Positions 51,867-59,527 of a stretch of DNA of 64,000 nucleotides are shown here, piece by piece. The notes beneath the pieces were generated by a model. The model searched no databases, was not told the origin of the DNA, and worked only from the letters and a program-made list of their open reading frames with translations. The DNA lies in contig JAVJSI010000018.1 of NCBI GenBank assembly GCA_040219515.1, forward strand, positions 222,511-286,510, read 5' to 3'. The number at the start of each line of letters is the position of its first letter. The stretch's first letter is position 1. Source of the DNA: Acidimicrobiales bacterium (GTDB taxonomy: Bacteria; Actinomycetota; Acidimicrobiia; Acidimicrobiales; Aldehydirespiratoraceae). The translations under genes and the position numbers were made by a program.

Positions 51867-52035
51867 GGACGACAAGGATGGCGGTCTCCCAAGAGAGTGT
51901 CCAATGGCAAGGCGTAGCAATCTTGGATCGAGACAGCCACTCCCGTCTGACGAAACGGGGACGTCCAGACTAACGCCTGGCTATCGCACCGGCGCCGATG
52001 TGGTTGACTGGCCACTGATATCTACGGAGGGGGCC
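51867..52035. promoter_or_regulatory. divergent promoter region of the lipoprotein pair
   Basis: The 169-bp gap separates the starts of the two paralogous lipoprotein genes and must hold both promoters. A ribosome site ACGGAGG at 52024-52030 serves lipoprotein B. I see TAGCAA and TATCGC hexamers but no convincing promoter pair, and no clear long inverted repeat. Confidence 0.35.
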
Positions 52036-53457
52036 ATGGGCGAGTCAGAGCGGCGGGCGGGAACAACGCTGATAGGCACACTCGCGGTGCTGCTAGCGGT
52101 TCTCGTTCTCGCGGCGGGCTGCGAGTGGGCCGTCGGTTCGCACTCGTCGGTGCAGATCGGATGGGTTGAGGACGAACCGATCGTATTCCCGATGACAATC
52201 GATCCATCCGACCACACGCCTCCTAGCGAACTCATCAATTCACTGGGCGAATTCTGCTTCTCGGTCGCCGAGGCGAATAGTCAGTCCGCTCCGTGCTACA
52301 GCTGGGACGGCGTCACGCCGTTCTCGTGGCAGTGCTACGCGCCAAAGGCGGCGCACGAGTTGCGTGGGCTAGAGCCGACGGCAGTCGGACCGCTCAAGGC
52401 GGACTTCTCCAACAGTGCCGGCGCTTTCGTACGCGCAGAGTGGACGAGCGAACTGCAGCAGAAGGACCTGGGTACGTTCTGTCCGCTCGATGCCGATTTT
52501 GCCCCGCTGCCGCACCCGGACCCGAACGGTCCCTCGTTCTATGAGCCGGCTGAGATCTGCTACACGACCATGCTCGTTAACGGCGAAGCTCAGGGAACAG
52601 CGATCTACGGCGGTACCTTCGGGCCATTGACTGCCGCCTCGAACGAGTTCTCGTTCGGCGTATTTGCCTGCACCGGTCATCAGTTCAACTCTGGATCGCA
52701 GCGGCTTGTGGCGGAGCTTGTCTCGATTGATCTCGCAGGGACTAGTGCGAGTTCAGGCACGACGATTCCGACGCCCACCACGGAGTGGAATCCCTACCCG
52801 ACGGTATCCCCGACAACGACGACCACCGCGCCGACGTCGCTCGCACCAGTCATCACAGACTTGAGGCAGGATGGGATTCGTAGAGTCGACCTCGTCTTCA
52901 CCGAAGCCACGGACCCCTCGGTCACGGCACACCGAGCCACACTCACATCCTCCGATGAATCCACAACCACCGAATACTTCTTCACCGGTGGGCCGACTTT
53001 TTCCCTATCGCTGTCCGTTACACCCGGAGATACCGTCTCGGCCGAGGTGTGCTCGTTGGTCGGATCAGCCGAGGTCGAATGCGTCACCGCGTTCGTTGTC
53101 ACATGGACCCCGACATGCAGTGCGGAGCTTTCTGACGCGTCCCTGCCCGAACTCGGCTACCTCGTATTCGACGTGATGCTTCAGGAAGACTCTCTCTCTA
53201 CACCCGTGCCCAACAACGCAACGCTCGGCGCATTCATTAACTTCGACAGCACCACTTTTTCCGCTGACGCCTTCTCTGGGCTGCAGTTCCCTCTTGGGTT
53301 GACCGACACCTTCGAATACTCGACGCCCGGCACGAGCCTGGTCGGCTTCGACTACTTCCTTCAGATCGAAGACAGCGACGACCTCTTCAACGGACCTCCA
53401 GCCCTTCCTGAGAAGCGCTACTGCACAGCGTCGGGAACCGTCTCGGCAGCGAGTTGA
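52036..53457 (+). CDS. islet lipoprotein B, larger paralogue with two added C-terminal domains
   Basis: The ATG at 52036 has GGAGG upstream and gives 473 residues. A lipoprotein signal ends in VLVLAAGC followed by EWA, as in lipoprotein A. The N-terminal domain (to about residue 240) matches A along its length: EPIVFPMTIDPSDH, PFSWQCYAP, FCPLDADFAPL, PAEICYTTMLVNGE and FACTGHQFNSGSQRL. It carries an insertion with two extra Cys (FCFSVAEANSQSAPCY). A Thr/Pro linker (about 243-275) leads to an Fn3-like region (about 278-365) and a last beta-rich domain (about 366-473). Function unknown; a surface-exposed binding role is plausible. Confidence 0.8.
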   Translation: MGESERRAGTTLIGTLAVLLAVLVLAAGCEWAVGSHSSVQIGWVEDEPIVFPMTIDPSDHTPPSELINSLGEFCFSVAEANSQSAPCYSWDGVTPFSWQCYAPKAAHELRGLEPTAVGPLKADFSNSAGAFVRAEWTSELQQKDLGTFCPLDADFAPLPHPDPNGPSFYEPAEICYTTMLVNGEAQGTAIYGGTFGPLTAASNEFSFGVFACTGHQFNSGSQRLVAELVSIDLAGTSASSGTTIPTPTTEWNPYPTVSPTTTTTAPTSLAPVITDLRQDGIRRVDLVFTEATDPSVTAHRATLTSSDESTTTEYFFTGGPTFSLSLSVTPGDTVSAEVCSLVGSAEVECVTAFVVTWTPTCSAELSDASLPELGYLVFDVMLQEDSLSTPVPNNATLGAFINFDSTTFSADAFSGLQFPLGLTDTFEYSTPGTSLVGFDYFLQIEDSDDLFNGPPALPEKRYCTASGTVSAAS

Positions 53458-53885
53458 TTCGACACCGGAGTTCTACGGGTTCGCGCCAGTTGTTCGCGAG
53501 GCGGCTGAGCATCTCCACTCCTTCAGGCCGGGTGAATGGCGCATCTCTGCAGCCCCATGGAGTTCTCGTTTCGGAGGACGGTGGATTCCACCTAGCCCCT
53601 TCGATGGCCACCCCGAGCGGACTGGAAAGCTCTCAGCGGGAACTGACGGTTTTGTATACGAAATTTCTCACAGGAGACCTCCCTCCAAGGAGGGGGACCA
53701 CCTCGGCAGTACCCCGGTTCGAGAAACAAGCTCGGGCCAGGAGCACAGCTTGATTGCTCACTCGTTGCTCAAGCGCTGCGGGAACTCGTGAGATCGACCG
53801 ACACGGTGTGGCCTTCAACCGCTGCCGGCCCCTAGAAACGGCGGCTCTATGGCACCCTGTGCGATGCTTGGAATATTGGCCGGAA
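53458..53885. other. non-coding right part of the islet
   Basis: No convincing gene lies in these 428 bp. Both strands have short open frames of biased composition that I do not accept. Visible structure: a GTATAC palindrome in an AT-rich stretch at about 53650-53672 and a hairpin with stem CCTCC/GGAGG around 53688-53705. This is where an integrase gene is often found next to the attachment site, but no recombinase motif could be read in any frame. Confidence 0.4.
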
Positions 53886-53931
53886 GGACTTTTAATCCCA
53901 AGGTGCCGGGTTCGAGCCCCGGGCGGCCCAC
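53886..53931. repeat. right 46-bp att-like repeat (displaced tRNA-Lys 3' end)
   Basis: This copy repeats the tRNA-Lys from mid anticodon stem through the T arm and acceptor stem without a mismatch. The 5' half of a tRNA is missing (the preceding bases are TTGGCCGGAA), so it cannot fold into a tRNA. It is read as the original chromosomal tRNA end, moved 3.0 kb away when the islet inserted. It marks the right border of the islet. Confidence 0.9.
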
Positions 53932-53963
53932 TGGAAAGCACGTGGCGTTCTACCATCGTTGTC

Positions 53964-54665
53964 GTGCCGTTCCGTCAGATCTTCGTGGTGCTCCTCGCAC
54001 TGATCGCCATCCTGCTCGCCGCGCTGGTGGTGCTGAGCTGGGACGGCGACGACGACGACACCGACGCGACCGACGGCACCACGACCGTTCCCGACGACGC
54101 GACGACCACGTCCACCAGCACGACGACGACCGTCGCCCCCGTCGCCGTCGAGATCCCGGTCGACTGCGGCACCGATCCCGACACCGAGATTCCGCCCCCG
54201 GCCGTCGGTCCCACCCTCGGCCGCAACTCATCGCTCAGCACGGTCGGTCTCGACACCGTGACGTTCGGTCTCACCGTGACCCAGGCCGAGGAGGCGTCGG
54301 GCCACACGATGATCAACTGCGAGCCGGTCAGCGAGTGTTACCGGGTCACCCCCGACGGCGCACCGGTGGGCATCAGCTTCGTGGTCGACGCCGGCACGAT
54401 CGAACGGGTCGACATCGTCGGCGAGAGTCCGGTCACCACCGTCTCCGGCGCGGGCATCGGCACGACCGGCGACGAGCTCGACCAGCTCTTCGGCGAGAAC
54501 CTCGAGCGGGTCGATCTCGGCGGTGGGCAGGTCGACGTGTTCTACGTGCCCACCGACGAGAACGACCAGGACTTCCGAGTGGCCTTCACGACCGTCGACG
54601 GCGTCGTCGAGTCGATGCGCGCCGGGCGGGTGCCGCTGGTGTCCGAACCCGAGGCCTGTACCTGA
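53964..54665 (+). CDS. secreted or membrane-anchored protein with Thr-rich linker
   Basis: A GTG at 53964 preceded by TACCAT (53951-53956) gives a leaderless start and 233 residues. One membrane helix (about 6-26) is followed by an Asp-rich stretch and a Thr-rich linker (about 35-55), then a folded domain of about 150 residues. The domain contains LSTVGLDTVTFGLTVTQAE, two close cysteines (INCEPVSECYRV) and ISFVVDAGTIERVDI. I do not recognise the family. It is the first chromosomal gene after the islet, and its promoter lies just beyond the right repeat. Confidence 0.75.
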   Translation: MPFRQIFVVLLALIAILLAALVVLSWDGDDDDTDATDGTTTVPDDATTTSTSTTTTVAPVAVEIPVDCGTDPDTEIPPPAVGPTLGRNSSLSTVGLDTVTFGLTVTQAEEASGHTMINCEPVSECYRVTPDGAPVGISFVVDAGTIERVDIVGESPVTTVSGAGIGTTGDELDQLFGENLERVDLGGGQVDVFYVPTDENDQDFRVAFTTVDGVVESMRAGRVPLVSEPEACT

Positions 54666-54666
54666 C

Positions 54667-55212
54667 TCAATCGAAGATCACGGCCGGCAGCTCGCGCACG
54701 AAGCTTCGGCACTCGACGACGACCGTGCCCAATCCGGCGGGCGTGAACTCGCCCGTCTCCAGGTCCAGCGCGGTGACGAAGTCGACCTCCTCGAACTCGA
54801 GCACGTCGTCGACGAGTTCGAACGGCAGCACGCCCTCGAGGCGGGGTTCGAACAGCACCGCATTGGCGCCCTCGCCGACCTGGAGCCCGATGTAGGGCTC
54901 CCCGAGGTACGCCCGGATCAACCCGATGACCCGCCGGCCGTTGACGTCGACCCCTTCGACCGCAACCTCGACCTCGCCCGCACCGCCCGCCGCGCACAGG
55001 GCGTCGAGCTCGTAGGTCGCCGGTCCGATCTCGATCCTGGCCACGGACGTGAGCCCGACCGACGTGGTCGGCGCGGTGAGATCGGTCGCGCCCGCGGTCG
55101 ACGTCGTCGGGGTGGTGGTGGGGGCCCGCTCGCCGACGGGACCGTCCTCTACCGAGCAACCGCCCAGGAACACGCCCGCGGCATACACGAGAAAGAGAAG
55201 GCGGCGAAGCAT
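54667..55212 (-). CDS. lipoprotein of unknown function
   Basis: The 181-residue product has a lipoprotein signal (LLFLVYAAGVFLGGC) with the lipid Cys at about residue 19, then a Thr/Pro-rich linker (about 30-52) and a beta-rich domain (ARIEIGPATYELDALCAAGG, VVGLIRAYL-type strands, ending RSFVRELPAVIFD). Two more cysteines could pair. It ends 1 bp from the convergent secreted protein gene. A terminator-like hairpin lies upstream at 55242-55272 and belongs to the neighbouring operon. Confidence 0.8.
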   Translation of the reverse strand: MLRRLLFLVYAAGVFLGGCSVEDGPVGERAPTTTPTTSTAGATDLTAPTTSVGLTSVARIEIGPATYELDALCAAGGAGEVEVAVEGVDVNGRRVIGLIRAYLGEPYIGLQVGEGANAVLFEPRLEGVLPFELVDDVLEFEEVDFVTALDLETGEFTPAGLGTVVVECRSFVRELPAVIFD

Positions 55213-55241
55213 CCGCCAAGGCTAACCACACGCCAAAACGA

Positions 55242-55272
55242 GAGATGGACCGCCCTTGGGGCGGTCCATCTC
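55242..55272 (-). terminator. Rho-independent terminator of the sigma/anti-sigma/MscS-like operon
   Basis: GAGATGGACCGCCC (55242-55255) and GGGCGGTCCATCTC (55259-55272) form a perfect 14-bp stem with a 3-base loop. On the minus strand it is followed by TCGTTTTGG, a short T run. It lies 149 bp after the MscS-like stop and before the lipoprotein start, so it ends transcription of the operon. Confidence 0.75.
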
Positions 55273-55395
55273 CAGATTCACAATCGGGAGTCCAATCCGA
55301 CAGGTGATCCGTTGCCGCTGAGCGGCTACACCCGTACTACGCACGAGAAGCCGCTGAGTCGCGGGATTTCTCGGATTCTTCCGCGAATGGGCCCT

Positions 55396-55419
55396 ATGAC
55401 CCAGCCCATGACCCAGCCC
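55396..55419. repeat. two tandem 12-bp units before the MscS-like stop
   Basis: ATGACCCAGCCC is present twice in a row (55396-55407, 55408-55419), directly outside the stop codon of the MscS-like gene. It looks like slippage in non-coding DNA. Between it and the terminator lies a GCGGCT/AGCCGC pair, with no evident role. Confidence 0.6.
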
Positions 55420-55420
55420 G

Positions 55421-56137
55421 TCAGCGGTGCTGCACCCGCAGATCGCCTCGTGACAGGCGGGTGTTGGGTACGTGCAGCGACGCACCGTCGGCGTCGATCT
55501 CGACCGATGCCGGATGCAGCGCGACGATCCGTCCCGCCACACCGTCGACCTCGATCTCGTCGCCCACCCGCACGAGTCGGGCCAGGTGGCGACCGGCCGC
55601 CAGTTCGCCGCCCATCTCGCGACCGCCCAGGCCGACGAGCAGCGCGAACGCGCCGGCCAGACCGAAGGTGGCGGCGCCGGCGATGATGCTCAGGATCGTG
55701 GTGTCGACCCCCACCTGGCTGAGCGCGAGCACGGTGGCCACGGCGTAGACGAGGAACGCCCCCGAGGCGGCCAGTTGGCTGCGCACCCTTTGCGTCGAGC
55801 CGGCGAACGCAGTGTTGACCGCGCCGGCGAGCGCGTAGGCGATGGCGCGGCCGGCGATGAGGATCAGTCCGGCCGCGAGGATCCGCGGCGACTTGCGCAG
55901 GATGTCGGCCGGGATGGGTTCGAGCGTCTCGGGGTTGACGAACCCGATGGCCACGATCACGCCCAGCGCGGTGAAGAACAGGAACAGGAAGGTGGCGGTG
56001 GCCCGGGCGGCATCGTGCATCTCGGCCCGCTCTTCGCGGCCCTTCAGGATGATGACGCGCACGAGCGCGGCACCGACGACACCGGACAGAAGTCCGACGA
56101 TGACAGCGCCGGTGGCGTAGATCCAGGGATCGATCAT
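55421..56137 (-). CDS. MscS-like small-conductance channel domain protein
   Basis: The ATG at 56135-56137 overlaps the anti-sigma stop as ATGA. The 238-residue protein has four hydrophobic helices (about 7-27, 50-68, 85-108, 122-145), a Gly/Ala-rich pore-like helix GAATFGLAGAFALLVGLGG and a following small beta domain (VGDEIEVDGVAGRIVALH), as in MscS-type channels. The usual C-terminal cytoplasmic vestibule is short. A mechanosensitive or ion channel role under ECF sigma control would fit envelope or osmotic stress; this is inferred. Confidence 0.8.
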   Translation of the reverse strand: MIDPWIYATGAVIVGLLSGVVGAALVRVIILKGREERAEMHDAARATATFLFLFFTALGVIVAIGFVNPETLEPIPADILRKSPRILAAGLILIAGRAIAYALAGAVNTAFAGSTQRVRSQLAASGAFLVYAVATVLALSQVGVDTTILSIIAGAATFGLAGAFALLVGLGGREMGGELAAGRHLARLVRVGDEIEVDGVAGRIVALHPASVEIDADGASLHVPNTRLSRGDLRVQHR

Positions 56138-56502
56138 GAAAGGTCTCCATCGGCATCGTCGGCCGCTGGGGCCGCGCCATGAGGGTCGTCACCCTCGGTG
56201 AGTTCGGGGTCGAGAATCGACCGGGCGACGTCCCAGCCGATCGCGAAGAGGTCGAGGAAGGCACCGAAGGCCGCCTCGTTGCGGAGGCGGACGTCCATGC
56301 CGCCATGGGTGCGCTCGCGGAGGTCGTCGGGAGGGGTGGTCGCCGCCTGCAGATCGGCGACCATCTCCTCGTCGAGTTCACTGAGCTTCTCGAGCTGTTC
56401 CTGGCAACGAAGGCAGCCCTCGATGTGGTTCGACACACGACGGGGTTCGCCTGTGTCGAGCCAGCGCTGCAGCCGCTGGGGGTTCGGATGTCGGGCACTC
56501 AT
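56134..56502 (-). CDS. zinc-finger anti-sigma factor-like protein
   Basis: The ATG at 56500-56502 overlaps the sigma factor stop by 4 bp. The 122-residue protein has an N-terminal zinc-binding anti-sigma signature, VSNHIEGCLRCQEQLEKL (HxxxCxxC), followed by a charged helix and a C-terminal acidic tail. There is no membrane helix, so it would act as a soluble anti-sigma factor of the ZAS type. It lies between sigma factor and channel genes in one coupled operon. Confidence 0.85.
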   Translation of the reverse strand: MSARHPNPQRLQRWLDTGEPRRVSNHIEGCLRCQEQLEKLSELDEEMVADLQAATTPPDDLRERTHGGMDVRLRNEAAFGAFLDLFAIGWDVARSILDPELTEGDDPHGAAPAADDADGDLS

Positions 56503-57029
56503 TGCCACTCCTTCATGCTGTTCTTCAGGGCCTTGCGGGCCCGGAACAGGCGGGTCTTGACGGTCGGCAGCGGAAGGTCGAGGGCGGCGGCGATCTCCTC
56601 GTAGGAGAGGTCGTGGACCTCTTTCAACACGATGAGCGCACGCGAGTCCTCGTCGAGGTGATGCAACGCTTCGAGGAGGTCGTCGAGCTGGGCCCGCCCC
56701 TCGACCGTGCGGGTGGTGGACACTCCCTCCGGCCCCTCGGGGAGGGTGTCGTGGCCATGGAGGTCTTCGCGACGTGTCCGCAGCAGCGAGATCGCGGTGT
56801 TGCGCGCCACTTTCAGCAGCCAGTTGCGGGGAATCTCCTCGCCGGGACCGACGGGCGAGTTGCGCCACGCCTTCAGCATCGTCTCCTGGACGACGTCGTC
56901 GGCCAGCGCCGGGTCGTGGACGATCGAGCGCGCGACGCGGTACACCGCGGCGGCGTGGCGGTCGACGACAGCCCGCAACACCTCTGGGTCGGGGGCCTCG
57001 CGCCCCTCGAGATCGGGATTGGGAGACAT
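56499..57029 (-). CDS. ECF-type RNA polymerase sigma factor
   Basis: The 176-residue product has region 2 (RHAAAVYRVARSIVHDPALADDVVQETMLKAW; split here as VYRVARSIVHDPALADDVVQ and ETMLKAW) and region 4 (EVHDLSYEEIAAALDLPLPT then VKTRLFRARKALK), the standard group 4 sigma layout. It should direct RNA polymerase to envelope or stress promoters. The ATG is at 57027-57029. The following anti-sigma and channel genes are translationally coupled to it, so this is a sigma/anti-sigma switch with its own likely target. Confidence 0.94.
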   Translation of the reverse strand: MSPNPDLEGREAPDPEVLRAVVDRHAAAVYRVARSIVHDPALADDVVQETMLKAWRNSPVGPGEEIPRNWLLKVARNTAISLLRTRREDLHGHDTLPEGPEGVSTTRTVEGRAQLDDLLEALHHLDEDSRALIVLKEVHDLSYEEIAAALDLPLPTVKTRLFRARKALKNSMKEWQ

Positions 57030-57078
57030 GCGCTTCCCTGCCAGTCGGCACGCAGGGAAACCGGGTTAGGTTCCGGGG

Positions 57079-57879
57079 GTGGCCAACAAGCAGGAAACCA
57101 AGAAGCGTCGCGTTGCCGCGGCCAACCAGGCAGCCCGCCAACAGGCCGTGGCAGCCAAGGCCGAGCGCCGCAAACGGCTGCTGGTCGGCGGCGTCGTCGG
57201 CTTTCTCGCCCTCGCCCTGATCGCCCCGCTCACGGCCGGTCTCCTGGTGGGCGACGACGACGGCGACGAGTCGGCCCCCACCACCACGTTCGGCGGCATT
57301 CCGTGGGTGACCGACGGTGCCGCCGGCGCCGAACTCACCGGGCCGACCCCGTGTCCGGCCACCGACGGCACCGCCGAACGCACCACCGAGTTCGCGGAAC
57401 CGCCGCCGATGTGCATCGAGGCCGGCGACGCCTTCGACCTCACGTTCGACACGGCCGCCGGGTCGTTCACCGTGCCCGTCGACAGCACCGTCAACGCCGA
57501 GGTCGCCAATCTCGCGGCGGTGCTGGGCTGGTACCGGGCCTACGAGCAGACACCGGTCGCTGCGGCCACCGGCGGCCTACTGCTGATCGGCAGTGCCGGC
57601 GATGCCGGATTCACGCTGCCCGTGGCGCCGCCGACCGACCCGATCGACGAGCTGTACCCGGTCGGGTCGGTGGTCGCCATCCCGGGCCTGGACGGTGGCA
57701 TCACCGGCACCCTGGTGGTCGTGCTCGACGACGCCGGCGCCCAGCTGCTGCGGACCGACCCCCGCTACGTCCCGGTCGGCACGATCGACGATCTCACCGA
57801 ACTCCAGACCGTGTACGACGCATCGGAGTCCGACGAGCTCCTGCTCATCGAGAGCGTCCTCGTCGAACCGGTCGCCTGA
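57079..57879 (+). CDS. degenerate cyclophilin-like membrane protein, paralogue of the next gene
   Basis: The GTG at 57079 is preceded by TAGGTT with 6 bases between, a leaderless start. The 266-residue product has a basic N-terminus (KRRVAAANQAARQQAVAAKA), one membrane helix (about 36-56) and an outer domain. CPATDGTAERTTEF, PPMCIEAGDAFDLTFDTAAG and the later strands align with the cyclophilin encoded next (CPPADGSAERTIDF, PPTCIDVTKSYTAVFDTSEG). The catalytic Arg/Phe/Gln regions of the cyclophilin (such as IIQGGSP, ARSQGPDASGAQFFFV) have no match, so it should not be an isomerase. Confidence 0.82.
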   Translation: MANKQETKKRRVAAANQAARQQAVAAKAERRKRLLVGGVVGFLALALIAPLTAGLLVGDDDGDESAPTTTFGGIPWVTDGAAGAELTGPTPCPATDGTAERTTEFAEPPPMCIEAGDAFDLTFDTAAGSFTVPVDSTVNAEVANLAAVLGWYRAYEQTPVAAATGGLLLIGSAGDAGFTLPVAPPTDPIDELYPVGSVVAIPGLDGGITGTLVVVLDDAGAQLLRTDPRYVPVGTIDDLTELQTVYDASESDELLLIESVLVEPVA

Positions 57880-57917
57880 CCACGCCTCGCTGAGCAACTT
57901 GGCTATCGTCTGACGCC

Positions 57918-58856
57918 GTGACGACCGACAAGCGAGCCCGCCAGAAGGCCAACCGTGCGACCCGCGTGGCGGCGGCCGAAGCGGCCGACGCCAAAGCCCG
58001 GATGCGCAGCCGGCTGATGACCTACGGCATCGGCGCGCTGGCCATCGTGGTGGCGATCATCGGCATCGCCGTGCTGACCTCCGACGACGACGACAACGCT
58101 GCCGACAACGATGACGCGGCGACGGCGACCGATCCCACCGACGCAGCCGACCCCACCGACACGCTCGACCCGCTGACCACGGCACCGGTGTTCGATCCCA
58201 CCACGGTCGACTGGGTGTACCCCGAGTTCGACACGGAGATCAGCGACGACTGCCCGCCCGCCGACGGTTCGGCCGAGCGCACCATCGACTTCGAGGCCGC
58301 GCCGCCCACCTGCATCGACGTGACCAAGTCCTACACCGCGGTCTTCGACACCTCCGAGGGCGAGGTGACGGTCGAGCTCGACACCACCACCACGCCGGGC
58401 ACGGTCAACAGCTTCGTGTACCTCGCCCGCTACGGCTACTACGACGGCACCACGATCTTCCGAACCGACCCGTCGATCGACATCATCCAGGGCGGGTCGC
58501 CCCACACCGAGTCGCCATCGGACCCCGGTCCCGGCTACACGATCGTCGACGAGCCGACGCTCAACATGACGACGGGCCAGCTCCGCGGTCCCTACTCCTA
58601 CGAGGCCGGGCAGCTCGTCATGGCCCGCTCGCAGGGCCCCGACGCCTCGGGCGCCCAGTTCTTCTTCGTCACCGGCGAGAACGCCGCCGCGCTCGACGGT
58701 CAGGGCGTCTACATCGTGTTCGGCACCACCGACGACGCCGGCATCGACGTGCTCCAGTCGATCATCGGTCTGCACGAGGACGACCCCTCGAGCGGTCTCG
58801 GCGGGGCCCCGTCACGAGAGGTCACCGTCAACTCGGTGACCATCGTCGAGGCCTAG
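57918..58856 (+). CDS. membrane-anchored cyclophilin-type peptidyl-prolyl isomerase
   Basis: The GTG at 57918 has TATCGT ending 8 bases upstream, so a leaderless start. The 312 residues have a basic start, a membrane helix (about 34-54), a Thr/Asp-rich linker, two cysteines around ERTIDFEAAPPTC and a cyclophilin domain with NSFVYLARYGYYDGTTIFRT, IIQGGSP, LVMARSQGPDASGAQFFFVT and a C-terminal VFGTTDDAGIDVL. It should catalyse Pro isomerisation in proteins outside the membrane. The preceding gene is a degenerate copy. Its stop interlocks with the next, convergent gene in CTAG. Confidence 0.93.
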   Translation: MTTDKRARQKANRATRVAAAEAADAKARMRSRLMTYGIGALAIVVAIIGIAVLTSDDDDNAADNDDAATATDPTDAADPTDTLDPLTTAPVFDPTTVDWVYPEFDTEISDDCPPADGSAERTIDFEAAPPTCIDVTKSYTAVFDTSEGEVTVELDTTTTPGTVNSFVYLARYGYYDGTTIFRTDPSIDIIQGGSPHTESPSDPGPGYTIVDEPTLNMTTGQLRGPYSYEAGQLVMARSQGPDASGAQFFFVTGENAAALDGQGVYIVFGTTDDAGIDVLQSIIGLHEDDPSSGLGGAPSREVTVNSVTIVEA

Positions 58857-59488
58857 AACCCCTCGTCGGTCGGCGCCGCGACGGTCGGACGCCGCACCGT
58901 CGCGTCGATGAACGGACGCATCGGCGCGCTGAGCGTCGGCACGTCGAAGCGGTCGAGTTCGGTGATGACCAGCCCACGGGCCCGGATGTCGGCCGGCAGG
59001 TCGCGGTCGAGATGCAGCCCACCGGCGGCACGACGCATCGACCCACTCAGCGCCAGCATGCGGCCGATGTTGCCGCTACGACGCACCGGTTCCACGAAGT
59101 AGGCGTAGCCGTCGTCGGCCATCAGCGCGATGACGGTCCGGAGGAACCGGTCGAGGTTCTCCACGAGTGGAAGACGGATGAGCGACACGATCGAGTCGAA
59201 GGGGCCTTCGCCCGCTGCCTCGAGTTCATCGATACCCGTGTCGAGGCGGGTCACGCCCTCGGGGTCGCCGCGGCCGGTCCCCGCCCGCACGTCGCCGAGA
59301 CGGTCGAGCATCACCACCGATTCCACCTCGGCCCCGAGGCGATAGGCATCGAGATGATCGGCCCAGCCACCGAGATCGAGCACCCGGCCCCTGGTGCGCG
59401 ACGCCACCGACCGTCGGCGGCTGCGCAGGGCCGGAGCCAGCTCCATCGGCAGCGGATTCATCCAGGCCACGAGGGGCGTGCTCGCCAT
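58853..59488 (-). CDS. class I SAM-dependent methyltransferase-like protein
   Basis: The 211-residue product starts with an ATG at 59486-59488 preceded on the minus strand by a TAGGTT box and 6 bases. GRVLDLGGWADHLDAYRLG is like motif I of class I methyltransferases, and FDSIVSLIRLPLVENLDRFL and DGYAYFVEPVRRSG match motifs II and III in order. The motif I Gly pattern (DLGGW) is imperfect, so activity is uncertain. It diverges from aat across only 39 bp, and a link to it is possible but unproven. Confidence 0.75.
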   Translation of the reverse strand: MASTPLVAWMNPLPMELAPALRSRRRSVASRTRGRVLDLGGWADHLDAYRLGAEVESVVMLDRLGDVRAGTGRGDPEGVTRLDTGIDELEAAGEGPFDSIVSLIRLPLVENLDRFLRTVIALMADDGYAYFVEPVRRSGNIGRMLALSGSMRRAAGGLHLDRDLPADIRARGLVITELDRFDVPTLSAPMRPFIDATVRRPTVAAPTDEGF

Positions 59489-59527
59489 CCCTGCAACCTA
59501 CGTCATCGATCCAAATAGATTGCAGGA

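Larger units (their letters stand above)
50922..53931. mobile_element. 3.0-kb integrase-less genomic islet at tRNA-Lys
   Basis: The DNA between the two 46-bp repeats is 2964 bp, and one repeat plus the interior makes 3010 bp. It differs from its surroundings: lower GC, more A/T in third codon positions, more Phe/Ser/Thr/Asn in its products. It holds a 5'-truncated gene fragment, two divergent paralogous lipoprotein genes and about 430 bp of untranslated DNA. I find no integrase, transposase or replication gene. It may have moved with an integrase supplied in trans or have lost it. The intact tRNA is on the left and the displaced 3' piece on the right, the usual layout for tRNA-integrated elements. 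Confidence 0.85.

Noticed and set aside
53454..53753. 99-residue + strand frame in the islet
   Set aside because: No ribosome site, biased composition and no domain; treated as non-coding.
53886..53931. Second tRNA gene
   Set aside because: Only the 3' 46 bases are present; no 5' acceptor strand or D arm precedes it, so it is an att-like repeat.
53633..53956. Integrase remnant on the minus strand beside the right repeat
   Set aside because: The frame reads through the tRNA copy and shows no catalytic Arg/His/Tyr pattern of tyrosine recombinases.
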